NCBI GenBank assembly: GCA_030062745.1
Contig: CP099842.1
Coordinates: 23,469,822-23,533,821 of the forward strand
DNA length: 64,000 nucleotides
Reading direction: 5' to 3'
Origin: Capitulum mitella
Lineage: Eukaryota; Arthropoda; Thecostraca; Pollicipedomorpha; Pollicipedidae
A model generated the notes under the pieces. That model was not told the DNA's origin, made no database searches, and saw only the letters and a program-made list of their open reading frames with translations. Each line of letters opens with the position of its first letter. The stretch's first letter is position 1. Positions 11,502 to 21,111 of this stretch are shown piece by piece. The translations under genes and the position numbers were made by a program.

Positions 11502-11642
11502 GCGGCAGTGTGCCATTCCTGAGTTGTTCAAAGTCAGCATTTGGAACGCTTCGTGTGTGTGTGTGCTGGGTATGCCTCAAAACGGTGTGATATCATGTGC
11601 ATCACCGTCGCGTCACGAAGGTGTGCTGTACGCCTGTGTCTA

Positions 11643-13212
11643 AGATTTTAGGGTAAAAGTTCGTATCGCAGAAGTTCGTCGGGCAAAAGTTCGACCTGCA
11701 GAAGTTTGTCGTGTAAAAGTTCGTCGAAGGCAAAAGTTCGTCTATGACAAAAGTTCGTCGTGCAAAAACTCGCCATAAAAAGGCTCGTCTAGGGCAAAAG
11801 TTTGTCAGGGGTAAAACGAACTTTATGTCCTCGACAGTCGAGGGCATAAGTTCGTCTAGGACAAAAGTTCGTCTTGTGGAAGTCTGTTTAGGGCAAAAGT
11901 TCGTCTGGGAAAAAAGTTTTTTTCGCAGAAGTTCGTCTAGAACAAGAGTTCGTATAAGGCAAAAGCTGGCATGGTGAAAAAGCTTGTCTAGGACAAAAGT
12001 CGATCAAATCACCATCACCATCATATCAGAAGTTTGTCTGAAACAAGAGTTCGTCAAGGGCGAAAGTTCGTCTAGGACAAGTTCGTTTCGCCTATGGAAA
12101 AGATTCGTACTGCAAAAGGTTTTTTATGGGAAAGGTTGGTAAGAAAAAAGGTTCGTAAGGGAAAATATTTGAAGGGAAAATGGTTCGTAATCGAAAGTTC
12201 GCAAACCTAAGATTCGCATCGGGAAACGTTCGTATCGAAAAATGGCCGGACCTAAAATAGCAGACTAACCTAACCTAACCTAACCTAGCCTCACCTAAAT
12301 TAACCTAACCCAACCTAACCTAACTTAACCTCATTGTTTGACCGAACCAAGTCCGCTCACACCCTTTATCGGCCTGCAGTTTCTATCATCCTGTACCGCG
12401 CCTTTGGCGCAAACCCGGAATGACTCTTTCCCGGTACGAACCTTTGTTTACGAACCTTTGGCTACGACCATTTTTCCTTACGAGCCTTTTCCCCTGCGAA
12501 CCTTTTTCCTGGAAACGTTTTCCATTCGAACCTTTCGTAATTCAGACTTTTTGCGTCACGAACTTTTTCCAATAAGAGACTTTCACCATACGAACCTTTT
12601 ACCATACAAACCTCGTGCGTACAAACCTATGAATATGAAACTTTTCCCATACAAACCCTTGACTTACGAACCTTGGTCCGTTTACCCACTTGCCTTGGAC
12701 TCAAGCAGGTCAATACGGTGCACAGTGGCTAAGGTTGGATGTGCACGGGTCGGAATGGGATCCCTTCCAGATCCGGTCAAGGGGAATCAGAGCCTTCTTC
12801 ACCAGCATGATTCCACTAGCTGTCGTCTGACAGTTGGCAATTTTTCTTGACTACACAACTGTTGCCTTTGAGAATTTTCGTGCGAGAACGATATGACACA
12901 GACAGTTTTTTTCCTGAACGAACTTTTGCCCTAGACGGACTTTTAGCCCAGACGAACTTTTGTCCTAAACAAATTTCCGCCAGACGAGCTTTTCTCCTGG
13001 ACGACCTCTTGTCTTAGACGAACTTATGTCCTACACAAACTTTTGCTGGACGAACTTTTGTCCTAGACGAACTTCCGTCCTGGACTAATTTCGTCCATAG
13101 GAACTTTCGCGAGACGAACTTTTACTCTAGACGAACTTTCGTCCTTACAAACTTTTGCCCGACCAACTATTGTCATACGAACTTCAGTTCGACGAACTTC
13201 TGCCCGAAAACC
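11643..13212. mobile_element. Foldback-type element built of short satellite repeats (about 1.57 kb)
   Basis: It is flanked by a 7-bp direct repeat GTGTCTA (11636-11642 and 13213-13219) and interrupts a tRNA-Asp unit flank that resumes on the right (AGATAGACTGTCCCGCACGAC). The left part consists of variants of AAAAGTTCGTCTAGGAC, and the right part of its reverse complement GTCCTAGACGAACTTTT. Inside these is a second layer: about 12,100-12,240 has variants of GGTTCGTAAGGGAAAA, and 12,430-12,680 has the complement CGAACCTTTTCCC. A (CCTAA)n tract lies near the middle. The whole could fold on itself. Foldback elements with satellite-like inverted arms are known in other animals; kinship is unproven. 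No protein is encoded. Confidence 0.65.
12265..12335 (+). repeat. (CCTAA)n pentanucleotide tract
   Basis: About thirteen 5-bp units of CTAAC/CCTAA, several imperfect, sit near the symmetry centre of the foldback element. (TTAGG)n is the known telomere repeat of many arthropods, but here the tract is internal, short and inside a mobile element, so it may be only a simple repeat. Confidence 0.85.
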
Positions 13213-13986
13213 GTGTCTAGTCGCCTTCAGATAGACTGTCCCGCACGACATGAACCTTATTTTTGACACTATACCGGGAACATATCATGTACTATTTTGT
13301 TGCCATGGATATGTAATGATGACGTGAAATTATTGGTTTGTAGGAAATGCATAGCAGGGCATGGGCAGGAAGCTGAACTTATGCTAGAGCCTCACTATTT
13401 TCGTTTCGAAATGCATAACAGGGCACGGGCAAGAAGCTGAACTTATGCCAGAGCCTCGTTTTCCTTTCAAAGCTATCAGACAGTGATTGTGTAAAAACCG
13501 AAATGACAAGATGTCCGAAGAATCAGAACAACCTTGGAAGGATTGCATCCATGCCGTGCATGGGGCTTGATTTCAAGTTATCCGAGATCGGCAAGGCTCA
13601 TATGCTTTGATGAGTTGTTTCAAATACGTATTATGAACATCCACATATGTAAGAAAAGACTGCATACAAGCTGCGCTTATACAGCTTGATTTCAAATTAC
13701 CCAAGATCGTTGAAGCCTACATGCTACAATGAGTTGTTGCATCTTTCAAGAACATACAAGTACATCATAGACAATGGGAACCACGCTGAAAGGCGTCACA
13801 ACACTCAGGACATGAGGAGGAATTTGCCTCGTTACTTGTTCACACTGTGTTTGGGATTTCTGGTGCTGGCTTCCGATAATCTCATCGAAGTCATATATAA
13901 TTCGCAATCCACAAGATAAAGATGACTGAATATTGGACCGTTTTCTGTATCACAGAACTCTCGAAGACTTCGGCTGTCTTTTAACC

Positions 13987-15179
13987 CTATTCCCGGAGGG
14001 CTAGACGGTATGGTCGATTCCCGGCAGGGGGGCGGATTCGGCCCCCTCCCTGTGATCTCGAGAACTACTCGTCCGATTTCATCGCAACAAACGGCAATCG
14101 ATTTGCCGTGACGTTAACTACATTTTATAAAAAGAAATTTTCAAAATTTTGAAATTTGTGGATACAGGGGGCAGAAATGTCAAAATAGGGGGTACTTTTG
14201 GACTTTAACTCCGTTGTTTATGGACCGATTTCGATGGAACTGGTATGAATCGAGGGATTATGGATAGGGCTTTTACCATGGGCCCGCAAATCTGAAATTC
14301 TGAGAAAATTCATGGGCGTTCACAGCGTTTCAAAAATAGCAGGATTAGTTTTGCAACAACTGAATGAACAAAAGAGGCAAACACCCTTTTTTGGCTTCTG
14401 CTAGTCATGTTATACTAAAGAAGTAAAAATCGCATTACAATGTTTGTATAATGTTAGCATAGGCGGTGTCAGGGTCATGAAAAAGGGGGAACTGTCATGG
14501 TCACACGTTCTTCAGATCAACTGGTGACCTTTGACCTTAAATGACCTCCAGTGACCTTGGAGTCACTTGGAATGATCTCGTGTGCATTTAATATTATATG
14601 TAAACGTTTTCAATCATTTGAATTCACTATTTCAAAAATTTCATTTTATGGCTATTGCGATATAGGGTACGCGCACAGACATTTTAGGTCATAGCTCCGT
14701 CACCCAACCTGATATCAAGCTGAAACTTGATACACAAGTAGAAGGCACCCTTCTATGTCATATATATTCCGGGTTTGGTATTTGAAAAAACGGCGCCGAA
14801 ATTATAGCGAAAAAACAAATTTTGACTTTTGACCTTGACCTGACCTTGTAAAATGACCTCAGATAAACAAAATTACATCTGCATATTGCCCAACTATTTA
14901 GCTATACATCCATATAAAGTTTTAAGTTCTATCTTAGAAACTCTGTTTTTGGCAGACATTTTTATTTTACCCTCAACATGGCCAAAAATGGCATGAGGTT
15001 CCTCCCAAAAACGTTGCCTGGCTCCGTCCCTGAGCAAAATAGAATTTTGAAATTTTGTCACAGCACGTAGAAAGAATAGCTAGGAGTCACCAAGTTTTGT
15101 GAAGTTGCGTTAGAAAGCCTGGAATTGGCAAGCAAAAAATCCGAGGGGGGCGGATTCCGTCCCCCTGCCGGGAATAGGG
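13987..15179. mobile_element. Non-autonomous TTAA-flanked DNA transposon, family T1 (1,193 bp), absent from copy B
   Basis: Perfect 12-bp inverted ends CCCTATTCCCGG are flanked by TTAA at 13983-13986 and 15180-15183. A CCCGGCAGGGGGnCGGA stretch follows the end sequence at the right and recurs about 30 bp in from the left end. The other copy of the locus has a single TTAA (35837-35840) between the same flanks (GTCTT before, GTTTTACTCCCTTTG after), so the unoccupied site is visible. TTAA duplication with CCCT ends is typical of piggyBac-group elements, which also excise cleanly. No transposase frame is present. Confidence 0.85.
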
Positions 15180-15258
15180 TTAATGTTTTACTCCCTTTGT
15201 AAGAACCCATTTTCGATGACGTGGATAAATGGGCGTTTTTAGACACGTACAGACTCAA

Positions 15259-16675
15259 CCCGGCACCACCTGGCGCATCTTTATACCCACGAGCGCCTGA
15301 GGGGACGTCAAAAAGGGCATCCACATGCTATCTCAGAACCTAACCGTTTAATTTGAACCGGTCTACTACCAACCGATAGCCTTGAGTCTTGCGGCTCAGA
15401 AAATACTACCTAAGCCCTGATCACGTGACTGATGACGTCACAGGTCACGCAAAACGTATGACATGACATTGGGTCATACATCATATCATTGGCAATACTG
15501 GTCTTAGAGCCTTCAGCCGGGTATCAAACGAAAGGTCACGATCTTCTGCATTACAAGCATCCCAAAATATTAAAAGACATTGGGTCAACGTCAGCCTGGG
15601 TCAGGTGAAATATTGGCCTTACTTACATCCCAAAGGTTGGTACTTACTCGCAGCCGTTTTTATCCACGTGAGAAAAAGGTTGGAAGTGAAACCTCCTCGT
15701 GGCTCGTTTTGTATTACCTGCTTCTCATCCGGTCAAAGTCATTCTAAGTCAGGTCGGATAAGGCTCCATTACTCTTCCTGACGAAGGGTAACAATTACTC
15801 GCCGGGATTCTTAACTGCGTAAAGTTCAGAAATGAAATGACATCTCGTGATGATTAAATGTCCTCTGTCTGCCCCTTACCGGGCCAAGGTCAAGCCAGGT
15901 CACAACGGATAACTATCTCTCATTGTCAGGGGCGCAGCCAGGATTTTATTAAAGATGGGGGAGCTCAGGGTGAACTGAAATCATACGAAAACCGCCTGCC
16001 GGGAAAACGATGTGTAATGGTTTTCGCAAAAACTGCAAAACTAAGGGGGGACAGGCCCCCCACTCCCTTGGCTGCGACTCTGCTCATTTCTGACTAGGAA
16101 TGATAATTATTCTCTGCTGCTGCTGAACGATCTTCCAAAGGCAATGCTGCATTTCACTTCGTTTTGACATCTGCCTAAAACGTGACCTCACATGACCTCA
16201 CGTTGCATTCGGTGAAACTTGCGAAGGGCGGATACAGATTCACTTGTCTGGCTTGAACGATGGCGAAGGTCAACGGCAAACAATTCTATCGCCCACAATG
16301 CAAATCAGTGCAATTTTCATCATGGATGTGATCTAGCATGACCCCTGATGTTGATGTGTCACGGTTTTATATCGTTTTGGGGCCTTTCATATACAAATCC
16401 AAATAATCCATGCATAACATTCACGAATATTATAAAAAAACGAAGCATGTTCGCCCCACCGCGCAGAGGCTAAATCATGCATGCAAGGGTTTACTTATCA
16501 CGTCATATCTCCATGACTTGATCTAGCATGCAAGTGGTTTTGATATAAGAATATGTAACATTGATTAATGAACAAGTACTGAAAGTTTGGTTGGGCTGGC
16601 TTTAACGGTTCAGAACTTATTCACGAAAAATAAAGGGTGTGCCCCATTTGACACTCCTCCCCAGGCGGTGCCGGG
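15259..16675 (+). mobile_element. Non-autonomous TTAA-flanked transposon, family T2, copy A
   Basis: The ends CCCGGCACCACCTGG and the complement of CCCGGCACCGCCTGG are flanked by TCAA (15255-15258, TTAA in copy B) and TTAA (16676-16679). It is inserted in a tRNA-Asp unit flank, and the paralogous flank near 7,900 lacks it. It contains a 156-bp hAT MITE. The related element at 3146-4409 is in the opposite orientation and lacks the MITE. The interior holds several TGACCT/AGGTCA half-sites. No coding sequence was seen. Confidence 0.75.
15927..16082. mobile_element. hAT-type MITE nested in the T2 element, copy A (156 bp)
   Basis: The ends are inverted: CAGGGGCGCAGCCAGG at the left, and the complement of CAGAGTCGCAGCCAAGG at the right. 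They are flanked by an 8-bp direct repeat (CTCATTGT at 15919-15926, CTCATTTC at 16083-16090); in copy B the repeat is cleaner (CTTATTTT/CTCATTTT). The homologous place in the element at 3146-4409 has a single uninterrupted site, so the MITE jumped in after the T2 family had spread. An 8-bp duplication and CAGRG ends fit the hAT superfamily. Confidence 0.8.
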
Positions 16676-16783
16676 TTAATGAAGAGACACCACAAAACAC
16701 AGAATCCTGTGCAGCATGCACAATATCACTCTACGTAACACAGAGTTGATCACAGTCAATGGTATGTTGAACAATGCTTTTAA

Positions 16784-17431
16784 CCCTCGCCGGGCGGGAG
16801 GGATTTTCACTCGTACAGATGACGAGACGGGGTGAGGGTGGTAGTCACTCTTTCGCCTTTTGGACTCCAATTGAGTTATCGTCACAGGACAAAAATCAGC
16901 CGATATCTGTGCGCCCAAGGAATCCAACGGTACACGAGTCGATCCATTAGATCAACCAATGACCTTGTAGGTCAGGTCACACTTTATCCTTGGGAACTAT
17001 ATCGAGATTTGCGGAGTGATTGAAACAAGGTGTTCGTTTTGTGGATGGAGGAATTTTTTGGACTTTCGTCCTCGTCTTGTGTTTTTTAATTGACACAACT
17101 TCTCGGCCACGTGACAACGTTTCAGCCAGTTCGTATGCTGACTGGTACTTTTTTATTATTCACGTTATCATACTCGTCATCCGCGGTTTATGCATACTTT
17201 TCGCCTTAAAAAAGTAAAAAACAACATTTGGCGGAAAAATCGCTCTTCCATCCTGCAGCTTTAGCGTCATAGCTTGATGACCTGTGATGACCCGGGTTCA
17301 CTTAAAAACATATACAATAAATGCATTGTCAGCCATGCCAAATTCCAGGGTGCTATCGTGCGCCGTTTTGTCGTGGTCCCGGAAACACTGCTTGAGGGTG
17401 GATGACATCCATCCTCCTCGTCCGCCGAGGG
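16784..17431. mobile_element. Putative TTAA-flanked element, family T3, copy A
   Basis: It starts after TTAA (16780-16783) with CCCTCGCCGGGCGGGAGG and ends with CCGCCGAGGG close to TTAA (17434-17437). The ends are imperfectly inverted, and two bases lie between the right end and TTAA, so the right boundary is uncertain. The tRNA-unit flank continues on both sides (compare GCTTTTACTGAAAGG near 8,020). No coding sequence was seen. Copy B has the same element at 37453-38099. Confidence 0.5.
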
Positions 17432-17437
17432 TATTAA

Positions 17438-19506
17438 AGAGTACTTAACGATGGTTTGACGTGAGCATGAAAACTTGGCAGTCAAAAGTTATGAGAATGT
17501 GGCCATTGCCTGGTGTAACGTGGTACACTTTTTTCGGCTGGCGCCATTTTTTCACGAAAGGGTCCCGTTCCAGAATCTGGATGGCGAATGGCATTCCGCT
17601 CCTCACCAAAATCTTTCAGTCCTGCAGCACATCGCGATCCAAAGCTTCCCAGAAATCGCCCCGCATGTCGGCTGGTCGCCGGTTCTTCAGCACGCTAGAT
17701 GGACCTGGCCCGACGAATCAACAGGAAACGCCGACGCGGAGAAAATCGTCCCTCCCGCCGGCAAGAGCCGGCTCTGTTCGCCAACAGACCCGCCTCCCGG
17801 CCTAGACCAGCGGCGTGTTCTGGACCCCGCGGCCCACGCGCAGCACCACGCTGCCAGGAAACACCCATCCGGAGCGGAAAGACTGCATCCGGCACCGAGA
17901 CGACTCCAGCGGCCAGTGAAGGAGCGTCATCCCGACAGTCACAAGACTTCCCCGCCAGGCAGGAGGGTGAAGCGGGTAAAAGAGCTGGGCGGGGGGATTG
18001 AAGGGAGGTTCGGGTACAGGTTTTCCTGGCAGCAAGATTTGCAGCAGACTTCCGCTGGAGTGCGCGTCCGGCAGTCTCCGAACTCGCCGGGGCGGGAACA
18101 GTTCTGGCCTGGCATTCTCCGAGACATCTGGCGGAGCTGGTCTCCCAGTGTTCTTCGCCGTGATCACCACCGCAGCCGCAGCCGAGGTCATCGCTGCCAG
18201 TCATCCGACGTGAGTCTTCATAGATGCCTGTCGTTCCCCCTTCCCCCCGTCTAAACCTCTGCTGCCGCCGCCGCCGCCCGCCCCAAACATGGGATAACCG
18301 GCCCATTACCAACATTACCAACGGTGCTTACCGCCCTACGGAGGGAAGTGCCAGGTTTCACCCCAGCTCGAACGCCGTCCTGTCATAGTATGCTAGTGAT
18401 ATGGCGTGACGCTGAAGGGTGCCGTCCTGACACAGCATGTTAGGTTGGTCATTGTCAGAAAATGACCATGTATGGTTAGCCGTAAGGGATTTACAATGTT
18501 AACCCCGTGCGAGAATATATGTAAAAATAGATAAGCACCTTATTACTAGAACAAACGCGAGGAGGTGACGAGCACTGAAGGAGATGAATGCATAGTTCTC
18601 AAGCTGAATAGCGATGACAACGGCGCAAATCATTAAGGACGCATAGCTCATAAACAATGTTTTCCCATCAGACTGCTTTCCCGCTTACGCTCAGCAGTAA
18701 CTAAATCATTCGGTTTGAATTGCGTTAGCCCGCCAAAATGGAAAGAAACGTGATAACGGCATTTCAGCTTGTTATTTCCGTCAGTGACAAAACGCTCAAT
18801 TTGTCACTGACGGAACAGCACTCGCCCCCCCCCCAATCCTTCTTACGTAGAATGATAAGTAAAAGTATGTTGACGATAGAGACACGTCTGTTTAGTTCCA
18901 CGCCCGTTTAAATTATAGCACCGGTAAGTGGAGGAGCGTCATCAGTTGAGCGTTCCACACAACAGCCTCCTCAATATCAAGCCCGTTGGACAGTAGAGGC
19001 CCGTCGACGATTACGCAAGACTGCCAGCCCCACGTCAGGTTAATCGTGCTGCCGGTACGTGAGCGAGCATCGTTAAACGATCAAAACTAGAGACATCACG
19101 GACAGTCTCATTTAACTGGTCTCGAGTGGCGCGCGGCTGACGATGTCAGACTACCAACCGCCGATTTACTTTTGAGCAAGCGTCGTGGTAAGAAAACCAT
19201 CACGCCACCGACTGTCGTGAGCAGACACCGAACAGTCGAAGTCGTCAGTAAGGTAGGTGCGGTGTTTTTACACATCAAAATCCAGAGACTCACAGCCGCC
19301 AATTTAATTTCGGATTAAGCGTCTCGGTAAGTAAACCCTTCAAGCCCACAGCTGTAGCGCTAGAATCGCGGTAGAGTCCAAAGTAGAGTCGAGTAGAGTC
19401 GAGAGTCGAGAGTAGAGCCAAACGCCGCGTAGCTAAGGTCGCAAGTCATGTAAGTACCGGGACATCCGTAGAATTCAAGAGACTTGTTACCCTTAATCTA
19501 TTTTAG
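17438..19506. other. GC-rich block and unassigned sequence, copy A
   Basis: To about 17,515 this continues the tRNA-unit flank. About 17,650-18,280 is markedly GC- and CpG-rich, unlike its surroundings, and has overlapping open frames on both strands. One plus-strand frame runs through in copy B (38,166-38,879, 237 codons) but is broken here by one extra G in a G-run near 17,991-17,998. It ends in an alanine-rich hydrophobic stretch (FFAVITTAAAAEVIAAS) just before a GTGAGT that could be a 5' splice site (18,210). I recognise no domain on either strand. A first exon with a CpG-rich promoter is possible but unproven. About 18,300-19,500 shows no gene, a perfect hairpin (18,776-18,815) and a C-run. 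Confidence 0.4.
18776..18815. repeat. Perfect 16-bp inverted repeat with 8-nt loop, copy A
   Basis: The left arm TTCCGTCAGTGACAAA is followed by an 8-nt loop and then its exact reverse complement. Copy B (39441-39480) keeps both arms unchanged while the loop differs by one base. A matching TTGTCACTGACGGAA occurs once more, unpaired, near 53,484-53,498. It may be a transposon-end remnant or a structured site; function unknown. Confidence 0.85.
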
Positions 19507-20280
19507 GAAGCGCACTGGAGGGGACACTTTTGTACCCCGACCTATTTTTCCTGAAAATCTCGAGAACGGATCGGAGCTGGTCGCTGCTACTTTGTGACAT
19601 TTAGGCAATTTAGTAACATCGATTGACGCCAAAAATCGAAAATTGGCCGGAGATATCTGGGGTTTCAAGTATCTGAAGTCAAACAAACATAACGAAAATA
19701 ACGGTTCTCACCGACAAATGGAAACTTTGCGAAAGGACTAGTGTTCTACGTCAGATTATCTTTTAAATATAATCAGCCAACATCATTCGGGCGTAACTGA
19801 TGATTGTACCAAGACCGAAGCCAGAACCAGTAAGGGTCAAATTCGGCCAGCTTGTGGACTGGTTCAGATTTGCTTTGCAACGTGTGGTTTGTATGAAATA
19901 GGCATTCAAAGACCACAATAAAAACACGTTTGCGCACACTGATACGCCATATAGCAGTGTCAATGAAGGTCAAGGTCACCAGAGGCCAAGGTCAGCCAGT
20001 TTGTGACTTGATCCAGATTTGCTTTGCAATATGTCGGTTTCCGTGAAATGTGCATTCAAGGGACCCAATAAAAAGACGTTTTCGCACATTGATACACCAT
20101 ACACCAGGATCACTGAAGGTCAAGATTATCAAACGTCAAGATCAACTATCTTGTGACCTGGTCCTGATTTGCTTTGCAGGATGTCGATCTGTATGAAATA
20201 TGAATTCAAAGACCCTAATGAAAACGCATTTGGCACATTGATACCGTTACATCTATCTGTCTATCTATCCATCCATCTAT

Positions 20281-20331
<51 letters not shown>

Positions 20332-21107
20332 ACTATCTATCTATCTATCTGTCTATCTGTCTATCTGTCTATCTATCTATCCACATAATATCATATCTAT
20401 CATATCTATCATATCATATCATAAACAACATATCTATCCACACACCGCGTTTCAACACAACCAAATCATGGAGCTGGGTTCATTATAACCAAATAACGTT
20501 AGCGCGAACAGTTGACGTAAAACTTACTTTGGGTCAAAAACTTCATCCAAGGTCATCGGCCTCGCCTCACTTCTTTTCACCTTGTGGATATGAGCAAACG
20601 CCAGAAGTGACCAAATGCACTGATGTTGGCTATGTTCACCGAAATACGCCAAAAAATGTGTTAAGCGTTCTTATTTACACTCAAGCTACACCAGTATCCC
20701 GTGTTGCTAAAAGTCTGGTCCACAAAAAATGAAAAATGACGCCATAGGTCAATGACCTGACATGACCTCGATTAAGAATCCTCAGTCAAGACGCCCAATG
20801 ATTGGCAGTTGTCGTATTCCACGTTTTAACGCTCTAACACGCACCTTTCTCCCGTTTTGTTCGGAAAGACGTTAGGGAAGGCCTGTACGGGCTGAGAAGG
20901 GGTCTAAAGTTGACCTTGTCGACCCCATTGGACCTTGAAGATATTGACCTAGCGCCATGGAAATTCCAGACTATGTTAAACTTTTTGGCCCTACCCTACA
21001 CTTAAAATTTCATGTCTTTAGCTCTTTCCGTTTCCGAGATGGGAGGCGGCACTTTTGTGCCCCCCTCCCAGAGCGCGTAAGCGCGAAACCCCCTTCCACT
21101 GCGCGTG
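19507..21107 (+). mobile_element. Non-autonomous TTAA-type transposon, family T4, left copy A
   Basis: It runs from a degenerate left end (GCGCACTGGAGGGG, after TTAG at 19503-19506) to CCCCCTTCCACTGCGCGTG before TTAG (21108-21111; TTAA in copy B). An inverted relative lies at 27823-29254, and both carry the same internal order, including CGGAG-TGGTCGCTGCTACTT, GATTTGCTTTGCAA and TTTAGCTCTTTCC blocks. It holds a (CTAT)n microsatellite and several TCAAGGTCA-like sites (19970-19978). No transposase coding was seen. Open frames over the (CTAT)n tract are low-complexity artefacts. Confidence 0.7.
20251..20390 (+). repeat. (CTAT)n microsatellite, copy A
   Basis: A long run of CTAT with CTGT and other interruptions inside the T4 element. 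It is longer than the equivalent run in copy B (about 40,927-41,052). Confidence 0.95.
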
Positions 21108-21111
21108 TTAG

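Noticed and set aside
12265-12335. A chromosome end
   Set aside because: The telomere-like tract is about 70 bp, imperfect and flanked on both sides by ordinary sequence within a mobile element.
11643-13212. CRISPR-like regularly spaced repeats
   Set aside because: Repeats are degenerate, contiguous and inverted in two halves, with no unique spacers of constant size, and the DNA is eukaryotic.
17695-18321. 208-codon minus-strand frame
   Set aside because: Arginine/proline-rich frames on both strands of a GC-rich block are expected by chance; no motif, and it is interrupted in copy B.
20169-20732. 187-codon frame over the (CTAT)n tract
   Set aside because: Mostly a Tyr-Leu-Ser-Ile translation of the microsatellite inside a non-coding T4 element.
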